Below, piece by piece: positions 44,812-54,942 of a stretch of 64,000 nt of DNA. The DNA comes from Lysinibacillus macroides (GTDB lineage Bacteria; Bacillota; Bacilli; Bacillales_A; Planococcaceae). The stretch is from NCBI RefSeq assembly GCF_001281525.1, contig NZ_LGCI01000010.1:548869-612868 (forward strand). Reading direction: 5' to 3'. Both the position numbers and the translations under genes were made by a program. The number at the start of each line of letters is the position of its first letter. The first letter of the stretch is position 1. The notes below the pieces were generated by a model. It saw nothing but the letters and a program-made list of their open reading frames with translations. It was not told the origin of the DNA and searched no databases.

Positions 44812-44986
44812 AGTCCTTCACTCCTTATTTCTTCAATATAAAAACATAAAACTCGACTAAATGTTATAAAGAAGCATTTAATCGAATTTTATTATTTTTA
44901 AACGTTTTCAAATTACGCTTTGACCTAATAGTATGCATCGCTTTTTCAAATATGCATGAAAATATTGTCAATACCACTCTATCTTA

Positions 44987-45625
44987 TTACAATACGTTGT
45001 TGGTTTCAAGAATAGTTTTAATTTTCGTTACCATTAAATCAATCGCAACCTCATTATCCCCGCCTTCAGGAATAATAATATCAGCATAACGTTTCGTTGG
45101 CTCAATAAATAAATTATGCATAGGTCGTACTGCCGATAAATATTGCTCAATCACCGAATCAGTTGTACGACCACGCTCTTTAATATCACGTAGCAGACGA
45201 CGAATAATACGTAAATCCGCATCCGTATCCACAAATAATTTAATATCCATTAAATCTCGTAAATCTGCATCCTCCAGCACAAGAATGCCTTCCAGAATAA
45301 TAACATCTACAGGCTCAATATGAATAACTTCCTGCGCTCTTGTATGCTGTACATAGTCATAGACAGGCTTCTCTATTGACTGGCGCGCTAATAATTTTTT
45401 TATATGGTCAATTAATAAATCATTATCAAACGCTAATGGATGATCATAGTTTGTGCCTAAACGCTCTTCAAATGTTAAATGACGCTGATCTTTATAATAA
45501 AAATCTTGTTCAATGACCACCACTGAATGATTACGGAAAACATCGTAAATGGCATGTGTCACACTCGTTTTACCTGAGCATGAACCACCTGCAATACCAA
45601 TAACAACAGGACGCTTCACTGCCAT
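44987..45625 (-). CDS. udk: Uridine kinase
   Basis: This 212-residue P-loop kinase phosphorylates uridine and cytidine in pyrimidine salvage. It has the Walker A motif [12 protein letters not shown] near the N-terminus, the segment [12 protein letters not shown], and the C-terminal [13 protein letters not shown] and [17 protein letters not shown] typical of the family. The ATG follows directly on the trhP2 stop (TAAATG), with its ribosome binding site inside that gene. Confidence 0.96.
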   Translation of the reverse strand: MAVKRPVVIGIAGGSCSGKTSVTHAIYDVFRNHSVVVIEQDFYYKDQRHLTFEERLGTNYDHPLAFDNDLLIDHIKKLLARQSIEKPVYDYVQHTRAQEVIHIEPVDVIILEGILVLEDADLRDLMDIKLFVDTDADLRIIRRLLRDIKERGRTTDSVIEQYLSAVRPMHNLFIEPTKRYADIIIPEGGDNEVAIDLMVTKIKTILETNNVL

Positions 45626-46906
45626 TTAGTTATTCTCCTTTCGCATCATGTTATGCGGTTTCAATGGTGTATCACATTTAAATTTAACAATTTGTAATGG
45701 ATGACGAGCTGCATCTAGGCTATTGCCATCCTCGTCCCAAATTTCACCCATTGTTAAACGGAAATTCTCAATTTCAGGACCAAAGAATTCTACTTCGTCA
45801 CCAGGTTTAAAATAATTACGCTGTTGCATTGTCACTATTTTTGTCTCTGGATCATGCTCTAAAATAAGACCCGCAAATTCATAGGTTGTTTTACGACCAT
45901 GGACACCAAACATCTGCTCCTCAACGCCAGGTGCATCATGGAAGAATGCTTCAGCCGTATCACGGTTAGCACATTTGTCTAGCTCCTCCAGCCACTCACG
46001 TTTAATTTTAAAATGATCAGGATCAGCACAATAGGCATCAATCACTTTACGATAGACAGAAACCACTGTTGCGACATAGTGGATGGATTTCATACGACCT
46101 TCAATTTTTAACGAATCAATGCCAAGCTCAATCATATGTGGAATGGCTTCAATTAATTTTAAATCTTTTGGACTCATTGCAAATGGTGCATGGCTATCAT
46201 CGAAAAGTGCCTTTTCTTCACCATCTTCCAGCTCATATAAATCATAGTCCCAGCGACATGATTGACAGCAACCACCACGGTTGGAGTCACGAGCCGTCAT
46301 ATGATTGGACAGTACACAGCGACCCGAATAGGCGATACACATAGCGCCATGAACGAAGGCCTCTATTTCAATATCAACCTTTTCCTTCATCAGCTTCATT
46401 TCTTCTCCGCCTACTTCACGTGCTAATACAACACGATGTAAGCCTTCTTCCTTCCAATACTGCACAGCCTTCCAGTTCGATAGCGATTGCTGTGTGGAAA
46501 GGTGAATTTCAAGCTTAGGTGCTGCTGTACGGCATGTTTCGATAATTAATGGATCTGCTACAATAATACCTGTTACACCTGCAGATTCAATATCCTGTAA
46601 GTAATCCTCTAAGCCCGCCATATTTTCATTATGAGCAAAAATATTTGTTGTGACATAAATTTTTGCGCCGTATCGGTTGGCAAATTCCACACCTTCACGC
46701 ATCTCTTCAATCGTAAAGTTATCTGCGTTGGAGCGTAAGCCAAACTCTTGTCCACCAATAAAAACGGCATCTGCTCCATAATGAACCGCTACTTTTAATT
46801 TCTCTAAGCTACCTGCCGGGGCAAGTAGCTCTGGTTTTTTTGTAATGACACGTTTACCGTCGACAATGTCACGGATTTTATCATTTTGTGCTAATGCTAA
46901 TGCCAT
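45626..46906 (-). CDS. trhP2: tRNA wobble uridine hydroxylation protein TrhP2 (U32 family)
   Basis: A 426-residue U32-family protein (B. subtilis YrrO). The family is named as peptidase, but this branch acts with TrhP1 in prephenate-dependent hydroxylation of tRNA uridine 34. The cysteine cluster in YSGRCVLSNHM, GGCCQSCRWDYDLYE fits iron-sulfur ligands. Start segment KRVITKKPELLAPAG and GGQEFGLRSNADNFT are typical. It lies between trhP1 and udk, 13 bases after trhP1. Confidence 0.92.
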   Translation of the reverse strand: MALALAQNDKIRDIVDGKRVITKKPELLAPAGSLEKLKVAVHYGADAVFIGGQEFGLRSNADNFTIEEMREGVEFANRYGAKIYVTTNIFAHNENMAGLEDYLQDIESAGVTGIIVADPLIIETCRTAAPKLEIHLSTQQSLSNWKAVQYWKEEGLHRVVLAREVGGEEMKLMKEKVDIEIEAFVHGAMCIAYSGRCVLSNHMTARDSNRGGCCQSCRWDYDLYELEDGEEKALFDDSHAPFAMSPKDLKLIEAIPHMIELGIDSLKIEGRMKSIHYVATVVSVYRKVIDAYCADPDHFKIKREWLEELDKCANRDTAEAFFHDAPGVEEQMFGVHGRKTTYEFAGLILEHDPETKIVTMQQRNYFKPGDEVEFFGPEIENFRLTMGEIWDEDGNSLDAARHPLQIVKFKCDTPLKPHNMMRKENN

Positions 46907-46919
46907 GTTACTGCCCCTC

Positions 46920-47852
46920 CTAGTAAACTGTTTCTTTAAAGATAAAGCCTGTATCTAATGGTCTAATCGCTGGCTGAATCGCTTCAATTTTAGCTAATAA
47001 ATCGTCTTTTATGTCTTCATACGCTTCTTCTGACTCGTCAAAATACGTATCGATTGCTTTTCGATAAGCTTCTGTTACCGTTACTACATAGTCTGACGCC
47101 TGAAGTACACCTTCAATTTTCAGAGCATCAATGCCACCTTCAAATAATTCGCCTAGCTCATCAATAATACACATATCATTAGGACTGAAAATATGTGTAC
47201 CATTTACATCTTCGTATATTGGATATTTATTATTTCGTTCATCATCATGTAGGAACATATTACGATTTTCTTGGCGATTTTCAATAGCCATTACTTTATC
47301 TTGATATAAGAAATAATGGCCGAGTAATGGACGTTTTGATTGGAACATACATGTCATTCCATGTACTTGTACCTCAATTTCCATCTCGGTATTTTCTTTA
47401 ATTTCTAATACTTCATCAAGAGAAAGTTCACGCGCTAACACGGCACGCGTTGCACCACGTTTCCCCCAGTAATTAGCCGTAAACCAGTTTGTAGCTGTCG
47501 TTTCTGGATTCCAATGTAACGGAATCGTAACACCTTGCTCTCTGCGAATAATGAGTACCGCTGGATCACCGTAAATTAAACGATCCACACCAATACGCTG
47601 CATTTCTTTTAAATAGTTAGCAAGTGCCTCTAATTTTTCATTATGGAACAGTGCATTCACTGCCACATACACCTTTTTACCTGCTGCGTGAATAAGCATT
47701 GTTGCTTCTTCCACTTCATCAACAGAGAATTCTCCTGCTAGACGTAGACCAAATTGTTGTTCACCAATAATAAAAGCATCTGCTCCAGCATTTAAAAGTG
47801 CTTTTATATGTTCTATTGATTGTGGTGTCACAAGCAATTCTGGTTTTTTCAT
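46920..47852 (-). CDS. trhP1: tRNA hydroxylation protein TrhP1 (U32 family)
   Basis: A 310-residue U32-family partner of TrhP2 (B. subtilis YrrN). It shares the fold (KPELLVTPQSIEHIKALLNA, then GEQQFGLRLAGEFSV) but lacks the Cys-rich cluster seen in TrhP2: the matching region reads MTCMFQSKRPLLGHYF. The ATG at 47852 has GAGGTGACTACT upstream; a reading from 47873 has no site. It follows trmR at a few bases distance. Confidence 0.9.
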   Translation of the reverse strand: MKKPELLVTPQSIEHIKALLNAGADAFIIGEQQFGLRLAGEFSVDEVEEATMLIHAAGKKVYVAVNALFHNEKLEALANYLKEMQRIGVDRLIYGDPAVLIIRREQGVTIPLHWNPETTATNWFTANYWGKRGATRAVLARELSLDEVLEIKENTEMEIEVQVHGMTCMFQSKRPLLGHYFLYQDKVMAIENRQENRNMFLHDDERNNKYPIYEDVNGTHIFSPNDMCIIDELGELFEGGIDALKIEGVLQASDYVVTVTEAYRKAIDTYFDESEEAYEDIKDDLLAKIEAIQPAIRPLDTGFIFKETVY

Positions 47853-47857
47853 AGTAG

Positions 47858-48490
47858 TCACCTCTTCAAACATAGTAATAAACCATCACCGACTGGTAAA
47901 AAAGCACTTGTATAATCGGGGTGCTGCATAATCCATTCCGTGAAGTTTTTTAAATTACGAATCATTGTACGCTTGCGACGTGGCACATCCTTTAAATCTA
48001 AATCTGATAAGCCATGCATATACATATTATCGATATACAGAACACCGCCTGATGCTACGAGAGGCGCATATTTTTCAAAAAAGCGCTGATATTGTCCCTT
48101 TGCGGCATCAATAAAAACAGCATCAAATATTGTGTGAATGGCTTGATCATCCACCTCTAACGCGTCTCCTTCAATGACCGTAATACGATCTGCTGCAGCT
48201 GAACGTTCAATATAAGCCTTTGCTGCTGTGACGCGCTCTGTATCCCGCTCAATTGTAACAATTTGTACATGTGGCAATGCCTCTGCCATTCTGATCGCTG
48301 AATATCCAATGGCCGTGCCGATCTCTAAAATTTTTGACGGATTTTGAATACGTAGCAGCTGATTTAAAGCATCAATCGCTGCTAGCTGCATAATTGGTAT
48401 ATGATTCTCCTCCGCATATGCTTCCATTTCTAAAAGCAATGTATTACGTGGCTGTATAAATGATTGTATATATCCATCTGATAATTCCAT
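47858..48490 (-). CDS. trmR: tRNA 5-hydroxyuridine methyltransferase TrmR
   Basis: A 210-residue O-methyltransferase of the caffeoyl-CoA/catechol type that methylates 5-hydroxyuridine at the tRNA wobble position to 5-methoxyuridine. SAM motif: ILEIGTAIGYSAIRMAEAL, then ITVIEGDALEV and the metal region DAVFIDAAKGQYQRFFEKY. The ATG at 48490 has GAGGGTGAAACA upstream; 48547 has none. It is encoded directly ahead of trhP1 and trhP2, which create its substrate. Confidence 0.9.
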   Translation of the reverse strand: MELSDGYIQSFIQPRNTLLLEMEAYAEENHIPIMQLAAIDALNQLLRIQNPSKILEIGTAIGYSAIRMAEALPHVQIVTIERDTERVTAAKAYIERSAAADRITVIEGDALEVDDQAIHTIFDAVFIDAAKGQYQRFFEKYAPLVASGGVLYIDNMYMHGLSDLDLKDVPRRKRTMIRNLKNFTEWIMQHPDYTSAFLPVGDGLLLCLKR

Positions 48491-48701
48491 TGTTTCACCC
48501 TCATTTAAAAGGCAACGTGCGCTTTGCCGTTGTCTGTACTTCATCATTTAACAAAAAGAAAAAGACCAAACATAAAGTCTTGGTACTTACCCATACAAAA
48601 ATAAGCAATTGCTTTAAATGTGCTTAAACAATTGCCACCACGCATATTTATTTCACATAGAATGCGGATTGACCAAAAATCACACTTTATAATAGCACGA
48701 A

Positions 48702-48734
48702 AATAGAAGGAAAGCTATTTTTCTTTCCTTCTAT
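48702..48734 (-). terminator. Terminator after mltG
   Basis: Minus-strand hairpin ATAGAAGGAAAG / CTTTCCTTCTAT followed by TTTTC, about 30 bases past the mltG stop. Confidence 0.75.
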
Positions 48735-48761
48735 CCATATCATCATGCTATACGTTTGTGC

Positions 48762-49889
48762 TTACTCTGCTTGGCGTAAATATTTTTCAACCTTCTGTAA
48801 ATGCTCATCATATGTTTTTGAGAAGTGGTTGACACCCTCTTTATCTGCCAAGAAGTAGAAGTACTCTGTGTCACTTGGATTTAATGTTGCCTCAATCGAC
48901 GTTTTACCAGCGCCTGCTATAGGGCCAGGTGGTAAGCCTTTATTTTTATATGTGTTGTAGGCATTATCCACTTCTAAATCTTCATATAGGACACGATCTT
49001 TATGATCACCAAGTGCATATAAAACCGTTGGGTCTGTTTGTAATGGCATATCTGTATTTATTCGGTTGTAGAAGACGCTTGCGATTGTTTCTCGATCTGT
49101 TTGAGCAGTCGCCTCTTCTTCCAGCAATGAAGCAAATGTTAATAGCTGATGCACAGACATTTGTTTTTCTGCTAAAACATCACTGTAATTTTTCACCACA
49201 TTATTCATAGCTGCTACCATTTCCTCTACGATGGCCTCTAAGGATGGCTTTTCTTCATAATAAGAGTAGGTTGCTGGGTATAAATAGCCCTCTAAATCAT
49301 AGCGAATGTTGTCAGCTAACACAGCCTCTGTTACAAGCTCAGGGTAATTGGCCATCATTTGTTGAACAAATGTATCACTTGTCACTAAATCCATAAATTC
49401 CTGCTGTGTATATGGTGTTTTCTTTTCAATAATTTGTCCAATTTGTTCAAGTGTTAAGCCTTCAGGAATTGTCATCGTAAAGACAGGCTTGCGATATACT
49501 TTCCCTGTTTTCAGACTTTCAATGAGCTCATCAAATGTCATTGCTTGTGTTAAATCATAATTCCCTGCTTGGAATTGTGATTCATTTTTAAATTTTGCAT
49601 AATATTTAAAGACACGTGCATCCTTAATAACACCTTTTTCCTCTAATAGTGTGGAAATAGAGCTTAAACCAGAACCAATTGGTACTTCAACTGCAATTGT
49701 TTTTGTGGCATCAGGATCTAGCGGCTTTAATGCACCTTTAACATAATTGTAGCCAATTAAGCCACCGATTCCTATAATTAGCACAAAGACAATAGCAGTA
49801 ATTGCAACGATTTTTCTCACAATTTTTACCTCAGATTTTTTTTCTTGCATTTTTGCAAACATTTCTTGTTTTTTTGAACCGTTATCCAC
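48762..49889 (-). CDS. mltG: Endolytic peptidoglycan transglycosylase MltG
   Basis: A 375-residue membrane-anchored enzyme that cuts nascent glycan strands and sets their length. It has an N-terminal cytoplasmic segment, one transmembrane helix (about 28-50), a LysM-like region, and the YceG catalytic domain. The catalytic Glu is in LTFASLLEEEATAQTDRETIASVFYNRI, with LQTDPTVLYALG and YNTYKNKGLPPGPI following. The GTG at 49889 fits GGGGGGAAACCC; the GTG at 49907 is upstream of the site. Confidence 0.93.
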   Translation of the reverse strand: MDNGSKKQEMFAKMQEKKSEVKIVRKIVAITAIVFVLIIGIGGLIGYNYVKGALKPLDPDATKTIAVEVPIGSGLSSISTLLEEKGVIKDARVFKYYAKFKNESQFQAGNYDLTQAMTFDELIESLKTGKVYRKPVFTMTIPEGLTLEQIGQIIEKKTPYTQQEFMDLVTSDTFVQQMMANYPELVTEAVLADNIRYDLEGYLYPATYSYYEEKPSLEAIVEEMVAAMNNVVKNYSDVLAEKQMSVHQLLTFASLLEEEATAQTDRETIASVFYNRINTDMPLQTDPTVLYALGDHKDRVLYEDLEVDNAYNTYKNKGLPPGPIAGAGKTSIEATLNPSDTEYFYFLADKEGVNHFSKTYDEHLQKVEKYLRQAE

Positions 49890-49981
49890 GGGTTTCCCCC
49901 CTATCACTATCCAATATCATACTAGAAATCAACTTTCACGACAAACAGAAATCGACAATTCAGGAGAAATTGCATATGTAA

Positions 49982-50014
49982 AAAATCTGCCAACGACTTT
50001 CGTTAGCAGATTTC
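49982..50014 (-). terminator. Terminator after the two-domain DUF1292 gene
   Basis: Minus-strand hairpin AAATCTGCTAACG / CGTTgGCAGATTT followed by TTTT, about 25 bases past the stop. Confidence 0.85.
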
Positions 50015-50039
50015 CAAGCTTTTATAGAATTCGTTCAAA

Positions 50040-50567
50040 CTATAAAGTGTTTACTACTTCTTCGACAAATTCCCACTCTTCATCCGACTCAATCGGCAAT
50101 AGCTCTTCAATATGTCCATTTGTTCCAGCGATATATTGTGCAGCAAAGATCTCACGTTCTTCTATCGGCTCATCCGTTGCAGGCACATATAAAACATACG
50201 ATTTGCTAAATTGCTCGGATGAAAACGTATGAATCACCTCACAAACTTGATCTCTGCCATCTTCACCTGTCACAGTAATTAGCTGTGGCTCTTCCTCAAA
50301 TTCATCGAGAAGTGCTAACACTACCTCATTAATCATTTCCCACTCTAAGTCTGTTTCAACAGCTTGTAAATTTATCATTTCCCCAGTATTGTCATCATAA
50401 TCAAATGTCATAGCAGAAAGATCTTCTGGAATTTCTTCACCATGTTCATCCAAAATTGAGAATAAGACATATGATTTTTCCTCAGCATCAAATGTCAACA
50501 CAACACGACAATATTGCTCCATACCATCTTTCCCAACTATTGTAAATTTTTGTGTTTCTTCATTCAT
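50040..50567 (-). CDS. Tandem DUF1292 (YrzB-like) protein
   Basis: A 175-residue acidic cytoplasmic protein made of two DUF1292 units, residues about 7-83 and 92-175. Each begins with a strand pair around a Cys (EQYCRVVLTF; DQVCEVIHTF), has a KSYVLY/F segment, and ends with the EWE.(I/V).EVV helix. The neighbouring yrzB gene encodes a single such unit, so this looks like duplication and fusion of that gene. Function unknown. The start follows AAGGAGAAATTTAT. It has its own terminator, and the spacer before it carries a repeat array. Confidence 0.8.
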   Translation of the reverse strand: MNEETQKFTIVGKDGMEQYCRVVLTFDAEEKSYVLFSILDEHGEEIPEDLSAMTFDYDDNTGEMINLQAVETDLEWEMINEVVLALLDEFEEEPQLITVTGEDGRDQVCEVIHTFSSEQFSKSYVLYVPATDEPIEEREIFAAQYIAGTNGHIEELLPIESDEEWEFVEEVVNTL

Positions 50568-50588
50568 ATAAATTTCTCCTTGTATGAT

Positions 50589-50752
50589 AATTATTAAGTA
50601 GTTACGTCTCTTTTATGCTATTATTGAGCGGATTCTCTTTTTTTTGATCACTCTCATACCATTATTGAGCAGTTTCTTCTATTTTTTGATCACTCTTATA
50701 CCGTTATTGAGCGAACTCTCCTTTTTTGTTCACTTTTACGCCAGCATTGAGC
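50589..50752. repeat. About 41-bp tandem repeat, four copies (first and last degenerate)
   Basis: TTATTGAGC occurs at 50621, 50662 and 50704, with a variant CATTGAGC near 50745, giving a period of 40-42 bases. Each unit also has TTTTTTGATCACTCTTATAC or a close variant. The start of the array near 50589 (TTATTAAGTAG) looks like a further degenerate copy. It lies between the yrzB terminator and the start of the tandem DUF1292 gene. Confidence 0.75.
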
Positions 50753-50762
50753 AGAAACGAAA

Positions 50763-50802
50763 AAAGGAACAAGGACTGCAAGCTGCGATCCTTGTTCCAA
50801 GC
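50763..50802 (-). terminator. Terminator after yrzB
   Basis: Minus-strand hairpin GGAACAAGGAtcGCAGC / GCagTCCTTGTTCC followed by six T. Confidence 0.85.
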
Positions 50803-50816
50803 TTTGAGTTAGAAGA

Positions 50817-51125
50817 TTAGTCTTCGTTTTCATCCTCTAAAGCGTTTAAAACGTCCTCTACCATATCCCACTCTGCTTCAGTTTCGATTGGCGCTAATTC
50901 ACCATCTTCACCATTTTCAGAGGGTACAAATGAAGATACAAAAATTTCAACTGAGCCATCCTCATCTTCTTCTGCGCCTACCATTGAGTAGAATACATAT
51001 GATTTGCCAAACTCTGGAGATTCATGAACGTGAATTACTTCACAAAGCTGCTCATTTCCGTTCTCGTCAATCACTGTAATGTGTTGAACATGTAATTCTT
51101 CTTCATGGTTATGCTCGTGTGCCAT
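50817..51125 (-). CDS. yrzB: DUF1292 protein YrzB
   Basis: A 102-residue acidic cytoplasmic protein with one DUF1292 unit: [20 protein letters not shown], then [20 protein letters not shown] and a C-terminal helix [14 protein letters not shown]. The N-terminus is His/Glu-rich ([16 protein letters not shown]). Gene order alaS-ireB-ruvX-yrzB matches B. subtilis. Its biochemical role is not known. Confidence 0.88.
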   Translation of the reverse strand: MAHEHNHEEELHVQHITVIDENGNEQLCEVIHVHESPEFGKSYVFYSMVGAEEDEDGSVEIFVSSFVPSENGEDGELAPIETEAEWDMVEDVLNALEDENED

Positions 51126-51143
51126 GCATTGTCACCTCATCAA

Positions 51144-51560
51144 TTAATTTTTGCTATCTAAGTAGCCTTGTAAAATCATCACAGCCGCCATTTTATCAAT
51201 GACCTGCTTACGCTTTTTGCGACTCACGTCCGCTTCAATTAGCATACGTTCAGCTGCCATTGTTGTTAAACGTTCATCCCATAATGTAACCGGTAGAGAA
51301 AAATGTTCTTCTAATAGCTTTTTATAGTGTTCAGAAGCCTCTCCACGCGGTCCAACCGTATTGTTCATGTTTTTAGGATATCCTACTACAAACTCTGTAA
51401 TAGCATACTCCTTTACTAACTGGGCTATACGTTCAATGCCGAATTCTCCGTTAGCTTCATCAATTTTTACGGTTTCAATACCTTGGGCAGTCCAACCTAG
51501 CGCATCACTTACAGCAACGCCAACAGTTTTTGACCCAACGTCTAATCCCATAATTCTCAT
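51144..51560 (-). CDS. ruvX: Putative pre-16S rRNA nuclease / Holliday junction resolvase YqgF family
   Basis: A 138-residue RNase H-fold nuclease (B. subtilis YrrK). The conserved N-terminal [20 protein letters not shown] carries the catalytic Asp, followed by [17 protein letters not shown] and [15 protein letters not shown] with a further acidic residue. The family acts in 5' maturation of 16S rRNA; the Holliday resolvase role is an older proposal. It starts two bases beyond the ireB-like gene and ends 18 bases before yrzB. Confidence 0.93.
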   Translation of the reverse strand: MRIMGLDVGSKTVGVAVSDALGWTAQGIETVKIDEANGEFGIERIAQLVKEYAITEFVVGYPKNMNNTVGPRGEASEHYKKLLEEHFSLPVTLWDERLTTMAAERMLIEADVSRKKRKQVIDKMAAVMILQGYLDSKN

Positions 51561-51562
51561 TG

Positions 51563-51829
51563 CTAGTCCTCGTTATTCTTTTTAATATAAAATTTAACAA
51601 GCTCTTCAAGAATTTCGTCACGTTCAAGCTTGCGAATTAAATTACGAGCATCCTGATGGCGAGGAATATACGCCGGATCACCAGAAAGTAAGTAACCAAC
51701 AATCTGATTGATAGGGTTATATCCCTTTTCCTCTAATGAAGAATGTACTTTCAACATTACCTGCTTGACTTCCTGTTCCATTGATTCTTCTGGAAAATTA
51801 AATTTCATCGTTTGATCAAATGAACTCAT
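51563..51829 (-). CDS. IreB family regulatory phosphoprotein (YrzL)
   Basis: An 88-residue protein, [16 protein letters not shown] onward, of the IreB/YrzL (UPF0297) family. The enterococcal member is phosphorylated at N-terminal Thr residues by the PASTA kinase IreK. The corresponding Thr (residue 6) is in the conserved DQTMKF segment. The ATG at 51829 follows GAGGTGCTGGTC; a reading from 51883 has no site. It sits between alaS and ruvX, the usual place. Confidence 0.9.
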   Translation of the reverse strand: MSSFDQTMKFNFPEESMEQEVKQVMLKVHSSLEEKGYNPINQIVGYLLSGDPAYIPRHQDARNLIRKLERDEILEELVKFYIKKNNED

Positions 51830-51917
51830 GACCAGCACCTCGCTTTCAGAAATAAGGAGATGTGCGAACAAGCTCATCTCCAATTTCTCTTTATTATAAC
51901 ATGTTTTGGTGAATTAA

Positions 51918-54578
51918 TTAAATGGATTTAACATAATCATACACAGAAAGTAGTGCTTCATCAAGTTTTGATGCATCTTTTGCACCTGCCATCGCCATAT
52001 CTGGACGACCGCCACCTTTACCACCGCAAGCTTCAGCCACCATTTTCACAATATTTCCTGCATGATAATTGCCACCAACTAAATCCTTCGTTACCCCTGC
52101 ACATAACATCACTTTGTCGCCATCAACCGCACCAAGAACAATCACAGCTTTTGGCATTTTAACTTTTAAATCATCCATCATTTGACGCAATTGATTATTA
52201 TCCTTCGCTTCTACCTTTGTAGCGAGCACTGTCACATCACCAAATGTTTGGGCTGCATCAATAATTGCGCCAGCTTGAGCATTGGCAATTTTTTGAGATA
52301 GTGCTTCATTTTCACGTTGTAAATCTTTATAGTCAGTTTGTAATGCCTGTACTTTCGTCACAATATCTTTCGGATTTGCTTTTAATAATGCTGCGGCATC
52401 ATTTAGTAAAGCCTCCTCCTCTTTTATTGTTTCATAAGCCACCTTCCCAGTTACCGCTTCGATACGGCGCGTACCTGCACCGATACCACCCTCTGACACA
52501 ATTTTAAAGAAGCCAATTTCAGAAGAACGTTTGACATGAATACCACCACATAGTTCGATTGAATACTCTCCAACGGACACAACGCGTACAATATCGCCAT
52601 ATTTTTCACCAAATAATGCCATTGCACCCTTCGCTTTTGCTTCGTCAATGCCCATTTCTTCAATTACGACCTCTATATCATCCCACACTTTTTCATTGAC
52701 AATACGTTCAATTTGCTGTAATTCCTCTTTTGTTACCTGCCCAAAATGGGAGAAGTCAAAACGTAAACGATCAGGTCCTACATATGAACCAGCTTGGTTA
52801 ACGTGATCACCTAGCACATCTTTTAATGCGCGCTGCATAATATGTGTCGCTGTATGGTTTTTAATAATTAAATTGCGGTCATCACGATTGACAACAGCTG
52901 TGACTGCATCTTCCACATGCATTTCACCAGATTCAACGATTACAGTATGAAGTGGTTGTCCATTTGGTGCTTTTTGGACATCTTTAACAACTGCTGTAAA
53001 GCTATCATTGGAAATACTCCCACTATCAGCAATTTGCCCACCCATTTCAGCGTAAAATGGTGTTTTTGCTAACATGACAAGTGCTTCTTGACCTTCTGCA
53101 GCAACTTTTGCTACTTGACCATCCACAATTAGCGCTACAATTTCCGTATTTGCTGTTAATGTATCAAAGCCAACAAATTCACTAGCAACCGTTAAATTCG
53201 CTAATACTTCATTTTGGACTTGCATCGAATCGACATCTTGACGAGCAGCACGCGCACGTTCACGTTGTTCCTCCATTGCTACCTCAAAGCCTTCATGATC
53301 AACCTTCATGCCTACTTCTTCTGCATACTCCTCTGTTAATTCAATCGGGAAGCCATACGTATCATATAAACGGAAGGCATCTGCACCCGGAATATAATCA
53401 TGGCCAGCAGCTTTTTGTGATTCAACTACCTCGTTCAAGATAGCAAGACCTCCGTCTAACGTTTCATGGAAGCGAATTTCTTCATTTTTAATGACACGTT
53501 GAATAAATTCGCATTTCTCTGTTACCTCTGGATAGAAGTCTTCCATAATTTTACCCACAGTTGGTACTAGTTCAAACATAAATGGTTTCTCAATACCAAT
53601 TTGTTTCGCATAACGCACAGCACGGCGTAGTAAGCGGCGCAATACATAGCCACGACCTTCATTTGATGGAAGTGCGCCATCACCAATTGCAAATGCTACT
53701 GTACGAATATGGTCTGCAATCACTTTAAATGGTGTATTAATATCTTCCTCTGAGCCGAAGATTTCATGTAAATCTACCTCACTAGGACGTTTATATTTGC
53801 GGTTAGCAAATTCCTCGATTTTTTCAATAATCGGCATAAATAAATCAGTATCAAAATTTGTTGGTACATTTTGCACAACGGATACGATACGCTCTAAGCC
53901 CATACCTGTATCAATATTTTGCTTTGGTAGTGGTGTATACGTACCATCAGGATTGTGGTTAAATTGCGAGAACACTAAGTTCCAAACTTCAAGATAACGT
54001 TCATTTTCTCCTCCAGGATACATTTCTGGATCATTTTCATCCGAACCATATTCTTCGCCACGATCATAAAAAATCTCCGAGTTTGGACCAGATGGGCCCT
54101 CACCTATATCCCAGAAATTCCCTTCCAAACGAATTAAACGCTCTTCTGGAAGTCCAATTTCCTGATGCCAAACATCATAGGCTTCCTGGTCCTCAGGATG
54201 AATTGTAATAGATAATAGCTCTGGATCAAAGCCCATCCATTTTTTATCCGTTAAAAACTCCCAAGCGTAGTGAATGGCTTCTTTTTTGAAGTAATCACCA
54301 ATCGAAAAGTTCCCTAGCATTTCAAAAAATGTATGGTGACGCGCTGTTTTCCCTACGTTTTCAATATCATTAGTACGAATCGATTTTTGGGCATTGGTAA
54401 TACGTGGATTATCAGGAATCACACGTCCATCAAAATATGGCTTTAATGTAGCAACGCCTGAATTAATCCACAGTAATGATGGATCATTTATGGGCACAAG
54501 TGGTGCTGATGGCTCATGATGATGGCCTTTTTCTTTAAAAAACTCTAAATACATACGACGAATATCTGCTGCTTTCAT
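51918..54578 (-). CDS. alaS: Alanyl-tRNA synthetase
   Basis: An 886-residue class II synthetase that charges tRNA-Ala and edits mischarged Ser and Gly. It has the N-terminal catalytic core ([20 protein letters not shown]), the editing domain with zinc ligands in [10 protein letters not shown] and [13 protein letters not shown], and the C-terminal Ala-rich dimerisation domain ending in [14 protein letters not shown]. Length is normal. It is preceded by a T-box leader and a consensus promoter, so expression should rise when uncharged tRNA-Ala accumulates. Confidence 0.97.
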   Translation of the reverse strand: MKAADIRRMYLEFFKEKGHHHEPSAPLVPINDPSLLWINSGVATLKPYFDGRVIPDNPRITNAQKSIRTNDIENVGKTARHHTFFEMLGNFSIGDYFKKEAIHYAWEFLTDKKWMGFDPELLSITIHPEDQEAYDVWHQEIGLPEERLIRLEGNFWDIGEGPSGPNSEIFYDRGEEYGSDENDPEMYPGGENERYLEVWNLVFSQFNHNPDGTYTPLPKQNIDTGMGLERIVSVVQNVPTNFDTDLFMPIIEKIEEFANRKYKRPSEVDLHEIFGSEEDINTPFKVIADHIRTVAFAIGDGALPSNEGRGYVLRRLLRRAVRYAKQIGIEKPFMFELVPTVGKIMEDFYPEVTEKCEFIQRVIKNEEIRFHETLDGGLAILNEVVESQKAAGHDYIPGADAFRLYDTYGFPIELTEEYAEEVGMKVDHEGFEVAMEEQRERARAARQDVDSMQVQNEVLANLTVASEFVGFDTLTANTEIVALIVDGQVAKVAAEGQEALVMLAKTPFYAEMGGQIADSGSISNDSFTAVVKDVQKAPNGQPLHTVIVESGEMHVEDAVTAVVNRDDRNLIIKNHTATHIMQRALKDVLGDHVNQAGSYVGPDRLRFDFSHFGQVTKEELQQIERIVNEKVWDDIEVVIEEMGIDEAKAKGAMALFGEKYGDIVRVVSVGEYSIELCGGIHVKRSSEIGFFKIVSEGGIGAGTRRIEAVTGKVAYETIKEEEALLNDAAALLKANPKDIVTKVQALQTDYKDLQRENEALSQKIANAQAGAIIDAAQTFGDVTVLATKVEAKDNNQLRQMMDDLKVKMPKAVIVLGAVDGDKVMLCAGVTKDLVGGNYHAGNIVKMVAEACGGKGGGRPDMAMAGAKDASKLDEALLSVYDYVKSI

Positions 54579-54619
54579 GTAAAAAATTCCTCCTCAAATG
54601 TTTTGTAAAAATACGATAG

Positions 54620-54870
54620 ACATGCAAAAAAGCCCTCATCCCAATAAAGGGACGAGGACTTGTAACAATCTCGCGGTACCACCCTAGTTGTAAGCATGCA
54701 AAAATACTTACCTCTCTAGCACTTGTAACGTCAGTGAACGGCAGGGATTAGCTGCACTCTGGAGTAGCTTTCCGTAGTTGCGATTGTGAGGATTTTTTCA
54801 GCCTAGAAATCCCTTTCTTCTACACGCACAAAAACGTACTTGTTCCATCATCGTTTTTACTATAGCTCTA
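54620..54870 (-). ncRNA. T-box leader of alaS
   Basis: Read on the minus strand. The T-box core AGGGTGGTACCGCGAGAT lies at about 54665-54685. It is followed by a terminator hairpin AGTCCTCGTCCC / GGGATGAGGGCT plus TTTTTT (about 54627-54660). Stem I sequence begins near GATGATGGAACAAGTACG. A candidate specifier GCT (Ala) followed by A lies at 54768-54766, consistent with the downstream gene, though the stem I fold was not computed. Confidence 0.9.
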
Positions 54871-54876
54871 TCGAAA

Positions 54877-54905
54877 ATTATAAAAAAAATAAGTTCTACT
54901 GTCAA
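54877..54905 (-). promoter_or_regulatory. Consensus sigma-A promoter of alaS leader
   Basis: Minus strand: TTGACA (54905-54900), a 17-base spacer, TATAAT (54882-54877), a perfect match to the consensus. Confidence 0.8.
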
Positions 54906-54942
54906 TCAGCATAATGATCATGAATTATCTATTCGTAGGCAA

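Noticed and set aside
45626..47852. U32 peptidases (collagenase-type proteases)
   Set aside because: The family name is historical. Context with trmR and the Cys cluster in TrhP2 fit tRNA wobble-uridine hydroxylation.
50589..50752. Possible CRISPR array
   Set aside because: The period is 41 bases with no separate repeat and unique spacer parts, units are diverged along their whole length, and no cas genes are seen.
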